Assembly (NCBI GenBank): GCA_963773835.1
Contig: CAVZCQ010000002.1
Coordinates: forward strand, 496,001 to 560,000
DNA from: JOPF136 sp963773835
GTDB lineage: Bacteria > Acidobacteriota > Terriglobia > Acidiferrales > UBA7541
DNA length: 64,000 nt
Direction: 5' to 3'
Part shown: positions 26,820 through 35,076 of the stretch, piece after piece
How positions within the stretch are numbered: the stretch's first letter is position 1
How the letters are laid out: each line of letters starts with the position of its first letter
Made by a program: the position numbers and the translations under genes
The notes under the pieces: model-generated
Databases searched by the model: none
Told to the model about the DNA's origin: nothing
What the model saw: the letters and a program-made list of their open reading frames with translations, nothing else

Positions 26820-27517
26820 CGCGCGTGCGTCGCGGCCAGCCGTTCAGTGGCCAGCCGTGCCTCCTCCGGAACTCTCCACAACGTACATGCCCACGCAAAT
26901 GGCAGCCAGGTCCCTACCAGCGGCGGCAGTATTGTCCGCACCAGCGCCAGGTCCGGAAACAGATTGCGCATCGCATACGTGGCCGAATACGCGCTGAAAT
27001 GGATCCCCAGCGCCAGCACCAATTGGATCACCCTCGTGCGCGTCTCTCGCAACTTCATCACCGCGCCCCACAGGATGTACGTCAGCACCAGGCCCACGAA
27101 GTACAGGTTCTGCGACAGCTGCACCACGAACCGGCTGGTCAGGTGGTCCTGGCTTTCCCGCACAATCAGGAAGCTCACAATCGCTGTCCCCGACAGCAGC
27201 ATCAGCGACGCTGCCCGCACGTACTTGCTGGCCTGCATTTCCTCAAACACATGCTGGTAGAGGCCGAACACCGAGAAATACAGCAGGACCGTCAGCAACG
27301 AGTCGAAGTAGTAGTAAAAATAGCGGTAGGCCAGCGAAGACAGCCCGTAGGTCGTGATGAAATAAAAGCATCCTATCGTGTACACCGCGAGACCCAGCAT
27401 GTAGAGGTTCAACGTCAGGTAGCGGACGAATTGCCGGCGGGCGATCGAAAACACCACCACAAACACTTCAAGCGCGAAGCTTAGGATCCAAATGAAATAA
27501 TCGACTGGCCCCAGCAT
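26816..27517 (-). CDS. seven-helix integral membrane protein of unknown function
   Basis: 233 residues with about seven hydrophobic segments, starting FIWILSFALEVFVVVFSI and including LYMLGLAVYTIGCFYFIT and NLYFVGLVLTYILWGAVMKL. Aromatic-rich loop YRYFYYYFDSLL. The number and spacing of helices recall 7TM sensor-type proteins of Acidobacteriota, but no signalling domain is attached. It forms a two-gene operon with the following membrane-anchored protein. Confidence 0.7.
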   Translation of the reverse strand: MLGPVDYFIWILSFALEVFVVVFSIARRQFVRYLTLNLYMLGLAVYTIGCFYFITTYGLSSLAYRYFYYYFDSLLTVLLYFSVFGLYQHVFEEMQASKYVRAASLMLLSGTAIVSFLIVRESQDHLTSRFVVQLSQNLYFVGLVLTYILWGAVMKLRETRTRVIQLVLALGIHFSAYSATYAMRNLFPDLALVRTILPPLVGTWLPFAWACTLWRVPEEARLATERLAATHAR

Positions 27518-27565
27518 ATGCCTTTGCTGCCGGGCCTGGCTTGCTGCCGAATCGCCGTTAGGACG

Positions 27566-27790
27566 CTATCGCGACCAGGGCGTCGGGGGTACGGGATTGC
27601 CGCCGTTTGCCGGCTGCCACGGTGTCGGCGGAACAGGGTTGCCGCCATTCGCGACCAACCACGGCGTCGGTGGAACTGGGTTCCCTCCGTTCGCCACCGT
27701 TGTTCCGGCCTGAACCACGAAGTGCTGGATCGCCATCGCGGTCACCAGCACTAGAAGGACTAGAACTGCCAACTTCGTCCACTTGAGCAT
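27566..27790 (-). CDS. tiny exported or anchored protein with three 14-residue repeats
   Basis: 74 residues from ATG 27790; GGAG lies 8 bases upstream. A short basic head (MLKWTK) precedes a hydrophobic segment LAVLVLLVLVTAMAIQHFVV. The mature part is almost only three copies of (T/L/Q)(V/P)ANGGNPVPPTPW. The 42 bp DNA repeats have diverged at third positions (GGT/GGC, CCG/CCA) while the peptide unit is nearly unchanged, which suggests the peptide is under selection. No homologous family is recognised. A signal peptide or a membrane anchor are both possible. Confidence 0.7.
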   Translation of the reverse strand: MLKWTKLAVLVLLVLVTAMAIQHFVVQAGTTVANGGNPVPPTPWLVANGGNPVPPTPWQPANGGNPVPPTPWSR

Positions 27791-28295
27791 ACTGGGTCTC
27801 CAGGGCGCATAAGCGCCTGAACCCAGAATATGCCCTATCGGTTAGTCCTAGTACTCCATTCCGGCTCTGTGCCTAAACGGTCAACACCCCTCCCTACAGC
27901 TATGCCAGGCTGACTACCTCCTTATACGGGCCCCATTCTGCCCCCTGCCCTCCACCAGGTCAACAGTACGAATGTACCATCGGCCAGCGCCCCCAGAGCT
28001 TTAGGCCGGACCCCGGGACCGGCTACCCCCGGCTGATTCAGCCCCGCGGGCTGCTGGGTTACACGCTCCTGGCGAAACACCCGCTGCAAAGTGGCACAGG
28101 CTCTAGCCTGTGAGGCCTGGTTCCAGCTCGCCTTGCCCCACCCGGCCAGAACTTTGCCGTCAGTCGTCCGGCCTTCCCCCTGCCGACCTCCCCGGAGACC
28201 CCTATCGCGGGGCGATCCCCTCTTCCCGGGCTTCACACTCCCCTCCCGCCTCCTTGACACCTCCGCGCTACCCTCCCTAACATGAATCCCAGCGT
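27791..28295. other. 505 bp gap upstream of tRNA-Met
   Basis: No convincing gene was found; the open frames here lack typical codon use. A palindrome of family R5 (GGCACAGGCTCTAGCCTGTG) lies at about 28094-28113. The tRNA promoter must lie near 28250; TTGACA within CCTTGACACC (about 28252) followed after 17 bp by a TAACAT-like hexamer (28278-28283) is a candidate. Confidence 0.4.
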
Positions 28296-28370
28296 GCCGG
28301 CGTAGCTCAGTGGAAGAGCGAGGGTCTCATAATCCCTAGGCCGTGGGTTCGATTCCCCCCGCCGGCACCA
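28296..28370 (+). tRNA. tRNA-Met (anticodon CAT), CCA encoded
   Basis: Cloverleaf: acceptor GCCGGCG/CGCCGGC, TA at positions 8-9, D stem GCTC/GAGC. The anticodon stem-loop is AGGGT-CTCATAA-TCCCT with anticodon CAT, and the T loop is TTCGATT. Discriminator A and CCA end at 28370. It resembles elongator tRNA-Met. The T stem has one T-C mismatch and the anticodon stem one T-T. A CAT anticodon could also be tRNA-Ile2 modified by TilS; the overall sequence favours Met. Confidence 0.93.
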
Positions 28371-28374
28371 GTCT
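28350..28374 (+). repeat. tRNA 3'-end direct repeat, left copy (att-like)
   Basis: CGATTCCCCCCGCCGGC then ACCAGTCT, from the T loop of tRNA-Met through its 3' end. It is repeated with one mismatch at 31563-31587, 3.2 kb away. Confidence 0.8.
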
Positions 28375-28499
28375 TTCCTGCCTATCCACTCGTAATTTCC
28401 TCACCTGGGGATGTCGTGTCCCAGTAGCCTGCTCACATCTTTTCCTTCTGGCCCGCTGGAACTGCGGCAGGAAGTATCCGAGTGGGCGACCATCCTTCC

Positions 28500-28565
28500 G
28501 GGACCCTCGATCGTAACTTCCCACAACGCCGTTTGTGGCTAACTTCCGTGTAGCGGACCATACGC
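28500..28565 (+). repeat. intergenic palindromic element E1
   Basis: Contains CTTCCCACAACGCCGTTTGT (28517-28536) after ATCGTAA, then AACTTCCGTGTAGCGGACCA. It shares this core with elements E2-E7 further downstream. It looks like one half of the fuller palindromes E6 and E7. Confidence 0.6.
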
Positions 28566-28604
28566 CCGGGATCATGGCCGCCGCGAACGGCACTTTTTGT
28601 CAGG

Positions 28605-28855
28605 CTACGGGATCACGACCAGCCTGCGGGCGTGTGCGTCGCGTTCCCAGGCATCCTCGATCTCGGCGAGCGGAACACGCTCGGTCTCAATGCGCAGTTT
28701 GCCGCTCGCTGCGTGGCTCATCACTTGTTGGAACGCCTCGGTGAGCACGTCCCAAGGCGGTATGCCCGCCGTTCCTAGAATCGTCAGCGCCGTGCTCCGC
28801 AGCACTGCAGCGGGCAGAGTGATTGTTGGTCCCGCGCTCTCGCCGACCTCCGCCA
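28605..28855 (-). pseudogene. C-terminal fragment of a zinc-type alcohol dehydrogenase/quinone oxidoreductase
   Basis: The last ~80 residues read like an MDR enzyme C-terminus: VGESAGPTITLPAAVLRST, LTEAFQQVMSHAASGKLRIE and VPLAEIEDAWERDAHARRLV, ending at 28605. Upstream of about 28855 the frame turns into Arg-rich sequence without the Rossmann fold, catalytic Zn or GxGxxG parts. The N-terminal ~250 residues expected of the family are missing. A decayed gene remnant next to a possible island end at the tRNA. Confidence 0.7.
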
Positions 28856-29032
28856 GTCGAGTCTCCGATCGCGCAAGCCGAGATTCTGTGCAGGTAACCA
28901 CCGCAAGCCGTGGAACCCGCCGGCGTGGGAATAGTCCGCCGTCCTTAGAAGACTTACGGCCCCGCCGGCCTTGCGCTGCGGCGATCGAGGAGCTGCCGCG
29001 CCCAGGGCACGATGCGCGCACTCCTTCTCCCC

Positions 29033-30085
29033 TCACCGCTTTGCGGAGTTCGCCTCCGTGGCGTGCGGCTCGCCGAAATAAGGAAACTCCGCGCGCATCA
29101 GCCGCTTATCGGGCGCCACCCCATCGCCGAGGGCCGTGTTCGTGGCCAGCGTGAGAATCACGTCCATTACGTCGTCGCAGAGGCCGCGGCCGTTGAAGGC
29201 GGCAAAGCTGAATGAGGCGGGCGTGTCCAGTTCATACGGCAGGACCGCTGGGCAGAGGCGCGCGAGGAGTTGCGCAGCGTAGGCGGATGGGTCGGCCGCT
29301 GAGTGGGCGAGCGCGGTGACTTTTTCCACGAAGTCACGGATCGGTTTGGAGAACAGCGCCACTTCGTCCGCCGGGAACGCGCGGTTGTAGTTTTCCGATG
29401 CGTCGTGCAGCGAAGGATCGGAGAGCAGGATGTGGGTGATCATCGGCAGGCCCCAACGCGATACCTGCACCTCCGGTGCGTGCCCGTAGAGCGATGCGGT
29501 GGCCCAGGCGTGCACCACACCTCGGCCGATCAGGCTGCAGGGGACCTCGAGGACGATGGCGGTGACATTCTTGCCGCCGAAGAAGTTCTGGCCATTCTGG
29601 AACGCCTCCGGGGCAAACCGGTTTTCGGACCACAGAGCTTTTCTGAAGGCGCCAAAACCGGCGCCATTGGTGGCGAACAGATCGGGCGCGAGGCCTGCGT
29701 ACGCCAGGCAGCCTTGATCCGCTTTCACCACGCATCCCGTATTCCCGGAAATGATGAGTTCGCCCGCGGCGCCTTTCAGCGCGTCCGCTCCGGTGGCGCG
29801 CCGGACCTCGAAGGTCTGAACGTGCCGGTGCGCATCGCCATCGGCGTGGGCGGGCGCGCCGAACTGGACCTTGAAGGCGACGTCTTCGCGAAGATCGCGA
29901 TTCGTGTCGAAGCGAAAGGCGTAGAGGCCCTCATCACGGAAAGTGTCCGGCGCGCCGACGCCGGCGTTCGGGTTCACGGTCAGGGCCATTACCGTCGTGC
30001 CGGGGCGGCCCCGAAAGAGATAGAAGTCGCAGACGTTGATGCGGGGGTCTTCTTTTGCGGTAGGCGTATCGAAATGGTGCGACAT
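29033..30085 (-). CDS. DUF4331 family protein
   Basis: 350 residues. The N-terminus SHHFDTPTAKEDPRINVCDF is the hallmark of DUF4331 (SHxxAP/DTP..D.R.N..D.Y.F). Later conserved stretches are FFGGKNVTAIVLEVP and WGLPMITHIL. The family's function is unknown; its members are often extracytoplasmic, but here no signal peptide is visible at the chosen ATG. It is divergent from the SDR gene across 267 bp. Confidence 0.88.
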   Translation of the reverse strand: MSHHFDTPTAKEDPRINVCDFYLFRGRPGTTVMALTVNPNAGVGAPDTFRDEGLYAFRFDTNRDLREDVAFKVQFGAPAHADGDAHRHVQTFEVRRATGADALKGAAGELIISGNTGCVVKADQGCLAYAGLAPDLFATNGAGFGAFRKALWSENRFAPEAFQNGQNFFGGKNVTAIVLEVPCSLIGRGVVHAWATASLYGHAPEVQVSRWGLPMITHILLSDPSLHDASENYNRAFPADEVALFSKPIRDFVEKVTALAHSAADPSAYAAQLLARLCPAVLPYELDTPASFSFAAFNGRGLCDDVMDVILTLATNTALGDGVAPDKRLMRAEFPYFGEPHATEANSAKR

Positions 30086-30352
30086 GGCGAATCTTCTCCT
30101 AAAGGGTTAGACGCGAGGCCAAACGGTCAATCGCTTGGATGCGGGGTCGATGGAGCGAGATACAACCACAGGCGCGCGGAACGAGTAACTGAACAGGCGG
30201 AAAGCCTCCTTCACAATCCGTTCATGTTTTGCGGCGGTCTCTTCGGCGGGATAACGCATAATTTTTCTTGCATCCTCCATCTATGACGGTTCATCACACC
30301 ATATGAATGACGGGCATCATACTTGACGCCGGTCCTGCAAAAAGGAGGCATT

Positions 30353-31186
30353 ATGAAGCTCACAGGGAAGAAGGCTCTTATTACCGGCGGCAACAGTGGC
30401 ATCGGTCTTGCCACAGCCCGACTTTTCATTGCGGAGGGCGCGCAGGTCGCCATTACCGGTCGCGACCAGAAGACGCTCGATGAAGCGATCGCCGAACTTG
30501 GATCGAGCGCGCGTGGCTACCGCGTTGACGTCACCATTGCGGAAGATCGCAAGCGGCTCTTCGCAGCCCTGGCCAAAGATTTCGGGAAGCTCGACATTGT
30601 CTTCGCCAATGCCGGCATCTCCGGCCGGACTCCTACCGGCTCGACCGATGAGGCCATTTTTGAGAACGTGATCCACACCAACCTTAATGCCGCTTTCTTT
30701 ACGGTGAATTCAGCGGCCCCTCTGCTGAACGACAACGGCAGCATCATCTTTAGTGGGTCGGTACACAACTATCTCGGCCAACCTGGCCTCGCCGCATATG
30801 CAGCCACCAAGGGTGGTCTTGTCTCGATGGCGCGTTCCATCGCCGCCGATCTTGCACCGCGCAACATTCGCGTGAACGTCGTCGCACCAGGCGCGATCAA
30901 AACTCCCATTTGGAAGCGCGGGCCCCGCGCCTCTGCTTCCGCAGAAGATTCCGCTAAGTTGGCGAAGTTCTTCTCTTCTGCGGTTCCGCAGGGCCGTTGG
31001 GGCGAGCCGGAAGAAATTGCCAAAGCCGTGCTCTTCCTCGCGTCAGACGATTCCTCGTACGTTAATGCGGTCGAGCTGCTGGTGGATGGCGGAGCCACGG
31101 GCGCCCCGTTTGGAGCTCCCATTATTCAGGACGTATTTAGGCCGCTCGGTAGCGAGGCGAAGTTGGCAAAAGCTCATGCGGATTGA
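30353..31186 (+). CDS. short-chain dehydrogenase/reductase (SDR, classical)
   Basis: 277 residues from ATG 30353 with AAAGGAGG 4-5 bases upstream. Cofactor motif TGGNSGIG (residues 12-19), acidic-strand GYRVDVT, NAG motif (FANAGISG) and the active site Ser...YAATKGG (Tyr-x-x-x-Lys). C-terminal NVVAPGAIKTPIW and ELLVDGGATG follow. An NAD(P)-dependent oxidoreductase of unknown substrate. The strong ribosome binding site contrasts with most genes here. Element E2 begins 37 bp after the stop. Confidence 0.93.
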   Translation: MKLTGKKALITGGNSGIGLATARLFIAEGAQVAITGRDQKTLDEAIAELGSSARGYRVDVTIAEDRKRLFAALAKDFGKLDIVFANAGISGRTPTGSTDEAIFENVIHTNLNAAFFTVNSAAPLLNDNGSIIFSGSVHNYLGQPGLAAYAATKGGLVSMARSIAADLAPRNIRVNVVAPGAIKTPIWKRGPRASASAEDSAKLAKFFSSAVPQGRWGEPEEIAKAVLFLASDDSSYVNAVELLVDGGATGAPFGAPIIQDVFRPLGSEAKLAKAHAD

Positions 31187-31223
31187 GCCGCTGTTTTGGA
31201 ACGTCTTGCGGAGTGGATAACGG

Positions 31224-31377
31224 GCTAACCGGAAGTTATTCCGGCTTAGGTCACGCACATCCCGCTGATTCCCTCCCAAGTCACGTTCTGGGAAGTTACA
31301 GGTGCCTGCCTGAGCTGTGGCACTGACTTCCCAGCATGCCGTTCGTAAACCGTGAGGGCCACCGGTCCGGTTAACCG
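31224..31377 (+). repeat. intergenic palindromic element E2
   Basis: Outer arms GCTAACCGGA (31224-31233) and TCCGGTTAACCG (31366-31377); inner arms TTCTGGGAAGT (31286-31296) and ACTTCCCAGC (from 31326), separated by ACAGGTGCCTGCCTGAGCTG. About 154 bp, non-coding, between the SDR and MOSC genes. Confidence 0.75.
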
Positions 31378-31745
31378 CGGCCCGAATGTCGCGGCTGCGG
31401 TCAGTGGATTGTCATTCCATCTCTTCGTGGTACACAGCGGATATAAAGCGAAGAATTCTGCGTTCCAGATACGTTCCAGTTAGACCTGATTTCACCGTAT
31501 CTTGCGTTTTTAGCGTCTGGAGTTTTCAATAAGTTCCCTGTTTTCAATTCGCACGGAAATTCCGATTCCCCCCGCCGGCCCCAGTCTCTTGTCGGATCTG
31601 CACTCGTAACCTCTCGCCCCAAAAAGTATTCAAAGCCATGGCGTATCACCTCGAGCGGCCGGCCCATCATCTTTGCCGGACAATTCAGGCAGGCTGTTCG
31701 CGGGCAAACGGCAGGAGTTGCACAGTCGGAAAGGACCATCACGGC
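31378..31745. other. non-coding gap with the second tRNA-3'-end copy
   Basis: No gene was seen. The direct repeat of the tRNA-Met 3' end lies at 31563-31587, and CACTCGTAA, which also follows the tRNA at 28388, is at about 31601. The sequence after the repeat keeps partial similarity to that after the tRNA. Confidence 0.5.
31563..31587 (+). repeat. tRNA 3'-end direct repeat, right copy (att-like)
   Basis: CGATTCCCCCCGCCGGC then CCCAGTCT: 24 of 25 bases match 28350-28374. The rest of the tRNA is absent here, so this is not a second tRNA gene. Confidence 0.8.
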
Positions 31746-32402
31746 ATGAAAATAGTCTCCGTCAACGTCGGGCTTCCCCGTGAAGTGCTCTGGCACGGGA
31801 GACCCGTGACCACGGGCATCTTCAAGCAACCGGTCGAAGGCCGCGTCGCCTTGCGCAAACTCAATTTGGACGGAGACCGTCAGGCGGACCTCACCGTCCA
31901 CGGCGGTGAAGCAAAAGCTGTCTACTGCTACCCGTTCGCTCACTACGACTACTGGAGGCGGGAACTGCCCGGCCGCGACTTGCCCATGGCCATCTTTGGC
32001 GAGAATTTCACTACGGAGGGCCTGCTGGAAGACTCCATACACCTGGGCGACCGGTTCTCTATCGGCTCTGCGGAAGTGGTCGTGACGCAGCCTCGCCTCC
32101 CTTGCTACAAACTCGGTTTGAGATTCGAGGCCGACGACATGGTGAAGCGATTCCTCGCCAGTGCCCGCACGGGGTTCTATTTCGGCGTCACGCGCGAAGG
32201 AGAAGTCGGCGCCGGCGACGAAATCAAATTACTTGCGCGAGACCCAAACGCCGTCCCCATCTCAGAGATCACTCGATTGTACGTCGCCAAAAGGTACGGC
32301 GATGACGACGTAGCCTCCGTCCGCCGGGCCATGCGCGTGGCCGCATTTCCGGAGTCCTGGAAGTCGTACCTCCGGGAGCGTCTGCAAAAGATGAACGTTT
32401 GA
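31746..32402 (+). CDS. MOSC domain protein, YiiM-like
   Basis: 218 residues from ATG 31746 (MKIVSVNVGLPREVLWHGRP). The frame upstream to 31638 encodes no family-like sequence. MOSC features: LNLDGDRQADLTVHGGEAKA, YPFAHYDYWRRELP, FGENFTTEGLLEDSIHLGDR and the conserved Cys in PRLPCYKLGLRFEA. The C-terminal helical part matches the YiiM branch, which helps detoxify N-hydroxylated bases using molybdenum cofactor. Good similarity by eye over the full length. Confidence 0.9.
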   Translation: MKIVSVNVGLPREVLWHGRPVTTGIFKQPVEGRVALRKLNLDGDRQADLTVHGGEAKAVYCYPFAHYDYWRRELPGRDLPMAIFGENFTTEGLLEDSIHLGDRFSIGSAEVVVTQPRLPCYKLGLRFEADDMVKRFLASARTGFYFGVTREGEVGAGDEIKLLARDPNAVPISEITRLYVAKRYGDDDVASVRRAMRVAAFPESWKSYLRERLQKMNV

Positions 32403-32404
32403 CT

Positions 32405-32545
32405 GCCGGGAACTGCCGCAAACGGTTTCCGAGCGGGGCACCATCCCTCCGGCACTTGCCGTCCTCAGTTCCCCGGACGCCGTTTGTGGACCGCAGGCTC
32501 CGGATGAACTTCCAAGTAGCCGGCCATCCGCGAGTTGACCGGCGG
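32405..32545 (+). repeat. intergenic palindromic element E3
   Basis: Contains AGTTCCCCGGACGCCGTTTG (32467-32486), matching the core of E1/E4/E6, then CTTCCAAGTAGCCGGCCATC. More degenerate than E2, E6 or E7. It lies between the MOSC and glycosyltransferase genes. Confidence 0.55.
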
Positions 32546-32639
32546 ACTACGGCGTTCTTGATTCTCTATTTGATTTGGCTGGTGCGAAGATCCTTCGCGC
32601 GATTACAAAAGGCAACCGGGCGGTGCCGCCGGTGACTGG

Positions 32640-34838
32640 GTGGCCTATCGGACGATGCGATGGCCTGCCATTGCCCCGCTTGTTCTCGACTCACACACAC
32701 TGATTCACTATGATGCTGGCTCTTTCCACCTTCTTTTGGCCCTCATTCAGTTGGCCGGAGGAACTTTGAGCGCTCCTGTCGCGCCGGCACAGCTCGAGCA
32801 TCTGAAATCTTCTGGAATCAGCTCGCGTCTCTTCGTCCTTGTCCTGCTCCTGTTGGTGGCCGGAGCGATCGTCCGATCCGCCCTGGCAACCCGGCTGGAT
32901 GGCTTCACGATTGATGAGGCTTATCACATTGCCGCTGGCGTCTCTTACGTGCGCTATGCGGATTTTCGCATCAATCCGGAGCATCCTCCGCTGGTCAAGC
33001 TGTGGGTGGGAAGCTTTATCTCCGCAACGGGCTTTCACCTCAGCGGCATTCGTCCATTCGCTGACAAGGCTGACGAACGCGATTTCACGGAGCAGGACGT
33101 CTATTTCAACAATGATTTCAATTCCGTGCAGCGCCGCGCACGGATTGCCATGTGGACTCTGAACGGATTGCTGCTGGCACTGCTGGCGTTCGCCGTGCGC
33201 AGGACCTTTGGCCCTGGTGTCGCGCTCGGGACTTTGCTCTTTCTCGCCATTGATCCGACCGTGGCCGCGCATTTGCCCGTGGTGATGACGGATTTGCCCG
33301 TTTCCCTGCTGTCCGCCACCGCTGTGGTGCTCGCCGTTCGCGCCTTCCGGCACTGGGATTGGAAGGATCTCCTCGCCTGCTCCGCAGCACTCGGACTCGC
33401 ATTGGGGGCAAAGCATTCCGCGCCCGTTTTTTTCATCTTCGTGGTTTTGATAGGCGCCGTCCTCGTAGTTGCCGTGCCGGTATCGCCGCCTGGGAACTCT
33501 CGCTTCTTTCGATCCGCAAAGCTCCTGGCAGTTGTGGTTGGCGCGCTGATGATTTTGTGGGGTTTTTATTTCTTTCGATTTGCGGAGAGTAATACAGGGC
33601 GCGAAGTCTTCAATCGTCCGCTCGCGGACAAGATCGCTGACGTGTACTCGCCGGCCTATCGCTTTGTCCTGAACGCGTTGGCGTCCAGCCATGTGGTGCC
33701 GCGCGCCTATATCTGGGGCTTCGCCGATACCATCCGGGCCGGCCTTCAGGGGCGTGCCGACCCGATTACCGCCTTTGGCCGCCCGTATCTCGGAACCGGG
33801 CCCGGATATTACTTCCCGGCAATGATTGCTCTCAAGCTGCCGATCGGCCTGAGCGTCCTCGTGTTGATCGGCTTGCTGTTGTTTTTCACGCGCCACTTGC
33901 CCCGGGATCAGTCCACAGGGCTCGCCATCGTTCTGGCGGCATTGCTTCTCTTCTTGCTGGTGCTTTCACGGGGATCTAGCTACGGCGGAATCCGCCACGC
34001 GCTTCCCGTCGTTGTTCTTCTTGCAATTTTTGGAGGATTCGCCATCCAGATGGGCTTCGCCTCGAATTCGCGGTTTTTAAAGGCTGCCGTGGTAACAGCC
34101 GTGGTTGCCGCGGCAGCATCCGCTCTGCCGGTCATGCGCCCGTGGGAGTATTTCAACGAGATCATAGGCGGCACAAAGAATGGATATCTGTACTTCAGCG
34201 ACGAGGGTGTGGATCTCGGACAGCGCGGCAAGGAACTTGCCGAATACTATCACCGGGTCCTTGAGCCATCGGGCGGGATTCCCATCCTCTTTTACGGTCC
34301 TATCGGAGAACCCGAGAAAAAGGCCCGGCGCCTGGATTGGCTTGGCCGCGACGGGAAGCGCGACGAAGCTCGGCGTAGCTCTCCAACGTTTTCGGGAACT
34401 GTATTGATTGATGCCAGGTTCCTGGGCAAGAAGCCTTACTGGGACAGTTGGTCCCTGCGCGACACTGCTCCGAGCGCCCGCTTCGGGAATCTGATGGTCT
34501 TTCGAGGTACGTGCGCCTGCGGCCCAATCCTGGCCTCCGGCTTTTATGACGATGCCATCTCGATGATCTACGCCGAGAAGCCGGATTTGGAAACAGGAGA
34601 ACGATTCTTGCGGCAATCGGTTAGTCTGGACCCCAGCGCATTCTTCGTTTCTATCGAGTTAGGCAACCTCTGCTTGAAACGCGGCTCCCGCGAGGATGCT
34701 TTGCACGCATATTCAGACGCCTTGCAGCATGCGCCCGACGATCCTCAGCTCCGGCGCTCGATTGCGGAGCAAATCAAACGTGTGTCTTCGGGGCCTCTGG
34801 ACCAAGTCCCTGAATTGCGCGATCCGTTTCTGGAGTGA
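32640..34838 (+). CDS. PMT/ArnT-like membrane glycosyltransferase with C-terminal TPR
   Basis: 732 residues from GTG 32640 (ATG 32655 also possible; the first ~60 residues are not conserved-looking). A first membrane helix (FVLVLLLLVAGAIVRSAL) is followed by the GT39/ArnT head FTIDEAYHIAAG with INPEHPPLVKL, the acidic and EHPPL motifs of these enzymes. About ten membrane segments run to residue 500. A soluble C-terminal domain follows, ending in one or two TPRs (RFLRQSVSLDPSAFFVSIEL, DALHAYSDALQHAPDDPQLR). Likely sugar transfer from a polyprenyl donor to a surface acceptor. Confidence 0.85.
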   Translation: MAYRTMRWPAIAPLVLDSHTLIHYDAGSFHLLLALIQLAGGTLSAPVAPAQLEHLKSSGISSRLFVLVLLLLVAGAIVRSALATRLDGFTIDEAYHIAAGVSYVRYADFRINPEHPPLVKLWVGSFISATGFHLSGIRPFADKADERDFTEQDVYFNNDFNSVQRRARIAMWTLNGLLLALLAFAVRRTFGPGVALGTLLFLAIDPTVAAHLPVVMTDLPVSLLSATAVVLAVRAFRHWDWKDLLACSAALGLALGAKHSAPVFFIFVVLIGAVLVVAVPVSPPGNSRFFRSAKLLAVVVGALMILWGFYFFRFAESNTGREVFNRPLADKIADVYSPAYRFVLNALASSHVVPRAYIWGFADTIRAGLQGRADPITAFGRPYLGTGPGYYFPAMIALKLPIGLSVLVLIGLLLFFTRHLPRDQSTGLAIVLAALLLFLLVLSRGSSYGGIRHALPVVVLLAIFGGFAIQMGFASNSRFLKAAVVTAVVAAAASALPVMRPWEYFNEIIGGTKNGYLYFSDEGVDLGQRGKELAEYYHRVLEPSGGIPILFYGPIGEPEKKARRLDWLGRDGKRDEARRSSPTFSGTVLIDARFLGKKPYWDSWSLRDTAPSARFGNLMVFRGTCACGPILASGFYDDAISMIYAEKPDLETGERFLRQSVSLDPSAFFVSIELGNLCLKRGSREDALHAYSDALQHAPDDPQLRRSIAEQIKRVSSGPLDQVPELRDPFLE

Positions 34839-34889
34839 CTCCCCCGAGAGAGGTCGGGAAGAAAGGCCGGTTTGCCAATCCCGCGATTG

Positions 34890-35030
34890 TGGTCGGATGG
34901 CGGGCTACTCGGAAACGATCCGAGCCGGAGGTTCCGTTGTGGCGAGTATCGAGGTGCCTGCCTCAACCGTGGCCCCAACTTCCCACAACGCCGTTTCTGG
35001 CCAGTGTCCCTTTAGATGACCATCCGGAAG
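34890..35030 (+). repeat. intergenic palindromic element E4
   Basis: Contains GGTTCCGTTGTGGCGAGT (34930-34947) and AACTTCCCACAACGCCGTTT (34977-34996), i.e. the GTTGTGG/CCACAAC arms of E6, with GGTGCCTGCCTCAACCGTGG between them. It lies between the glycosyltransferase and YwiC-like genes. Confidence 0.7.
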
Positions 35031-35076
35031 CGCGTTTCCGCAGTGCTAGTATGCTGACGGAATCGGACCGCATGCC

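Noticed and set aside
27922..28260. 112-residue minus-strand open frame in the gap before tRNA-Met
   Set aside because: Arg/Gly-rich, no ribosome binding site or family pattern; crosses a palindromic repeat.
31563..31640. A second tRNA gene
   Set aside because: Only the T loop, the acceptor 3' half and some downstream bases are present; no D or anticodon arm.
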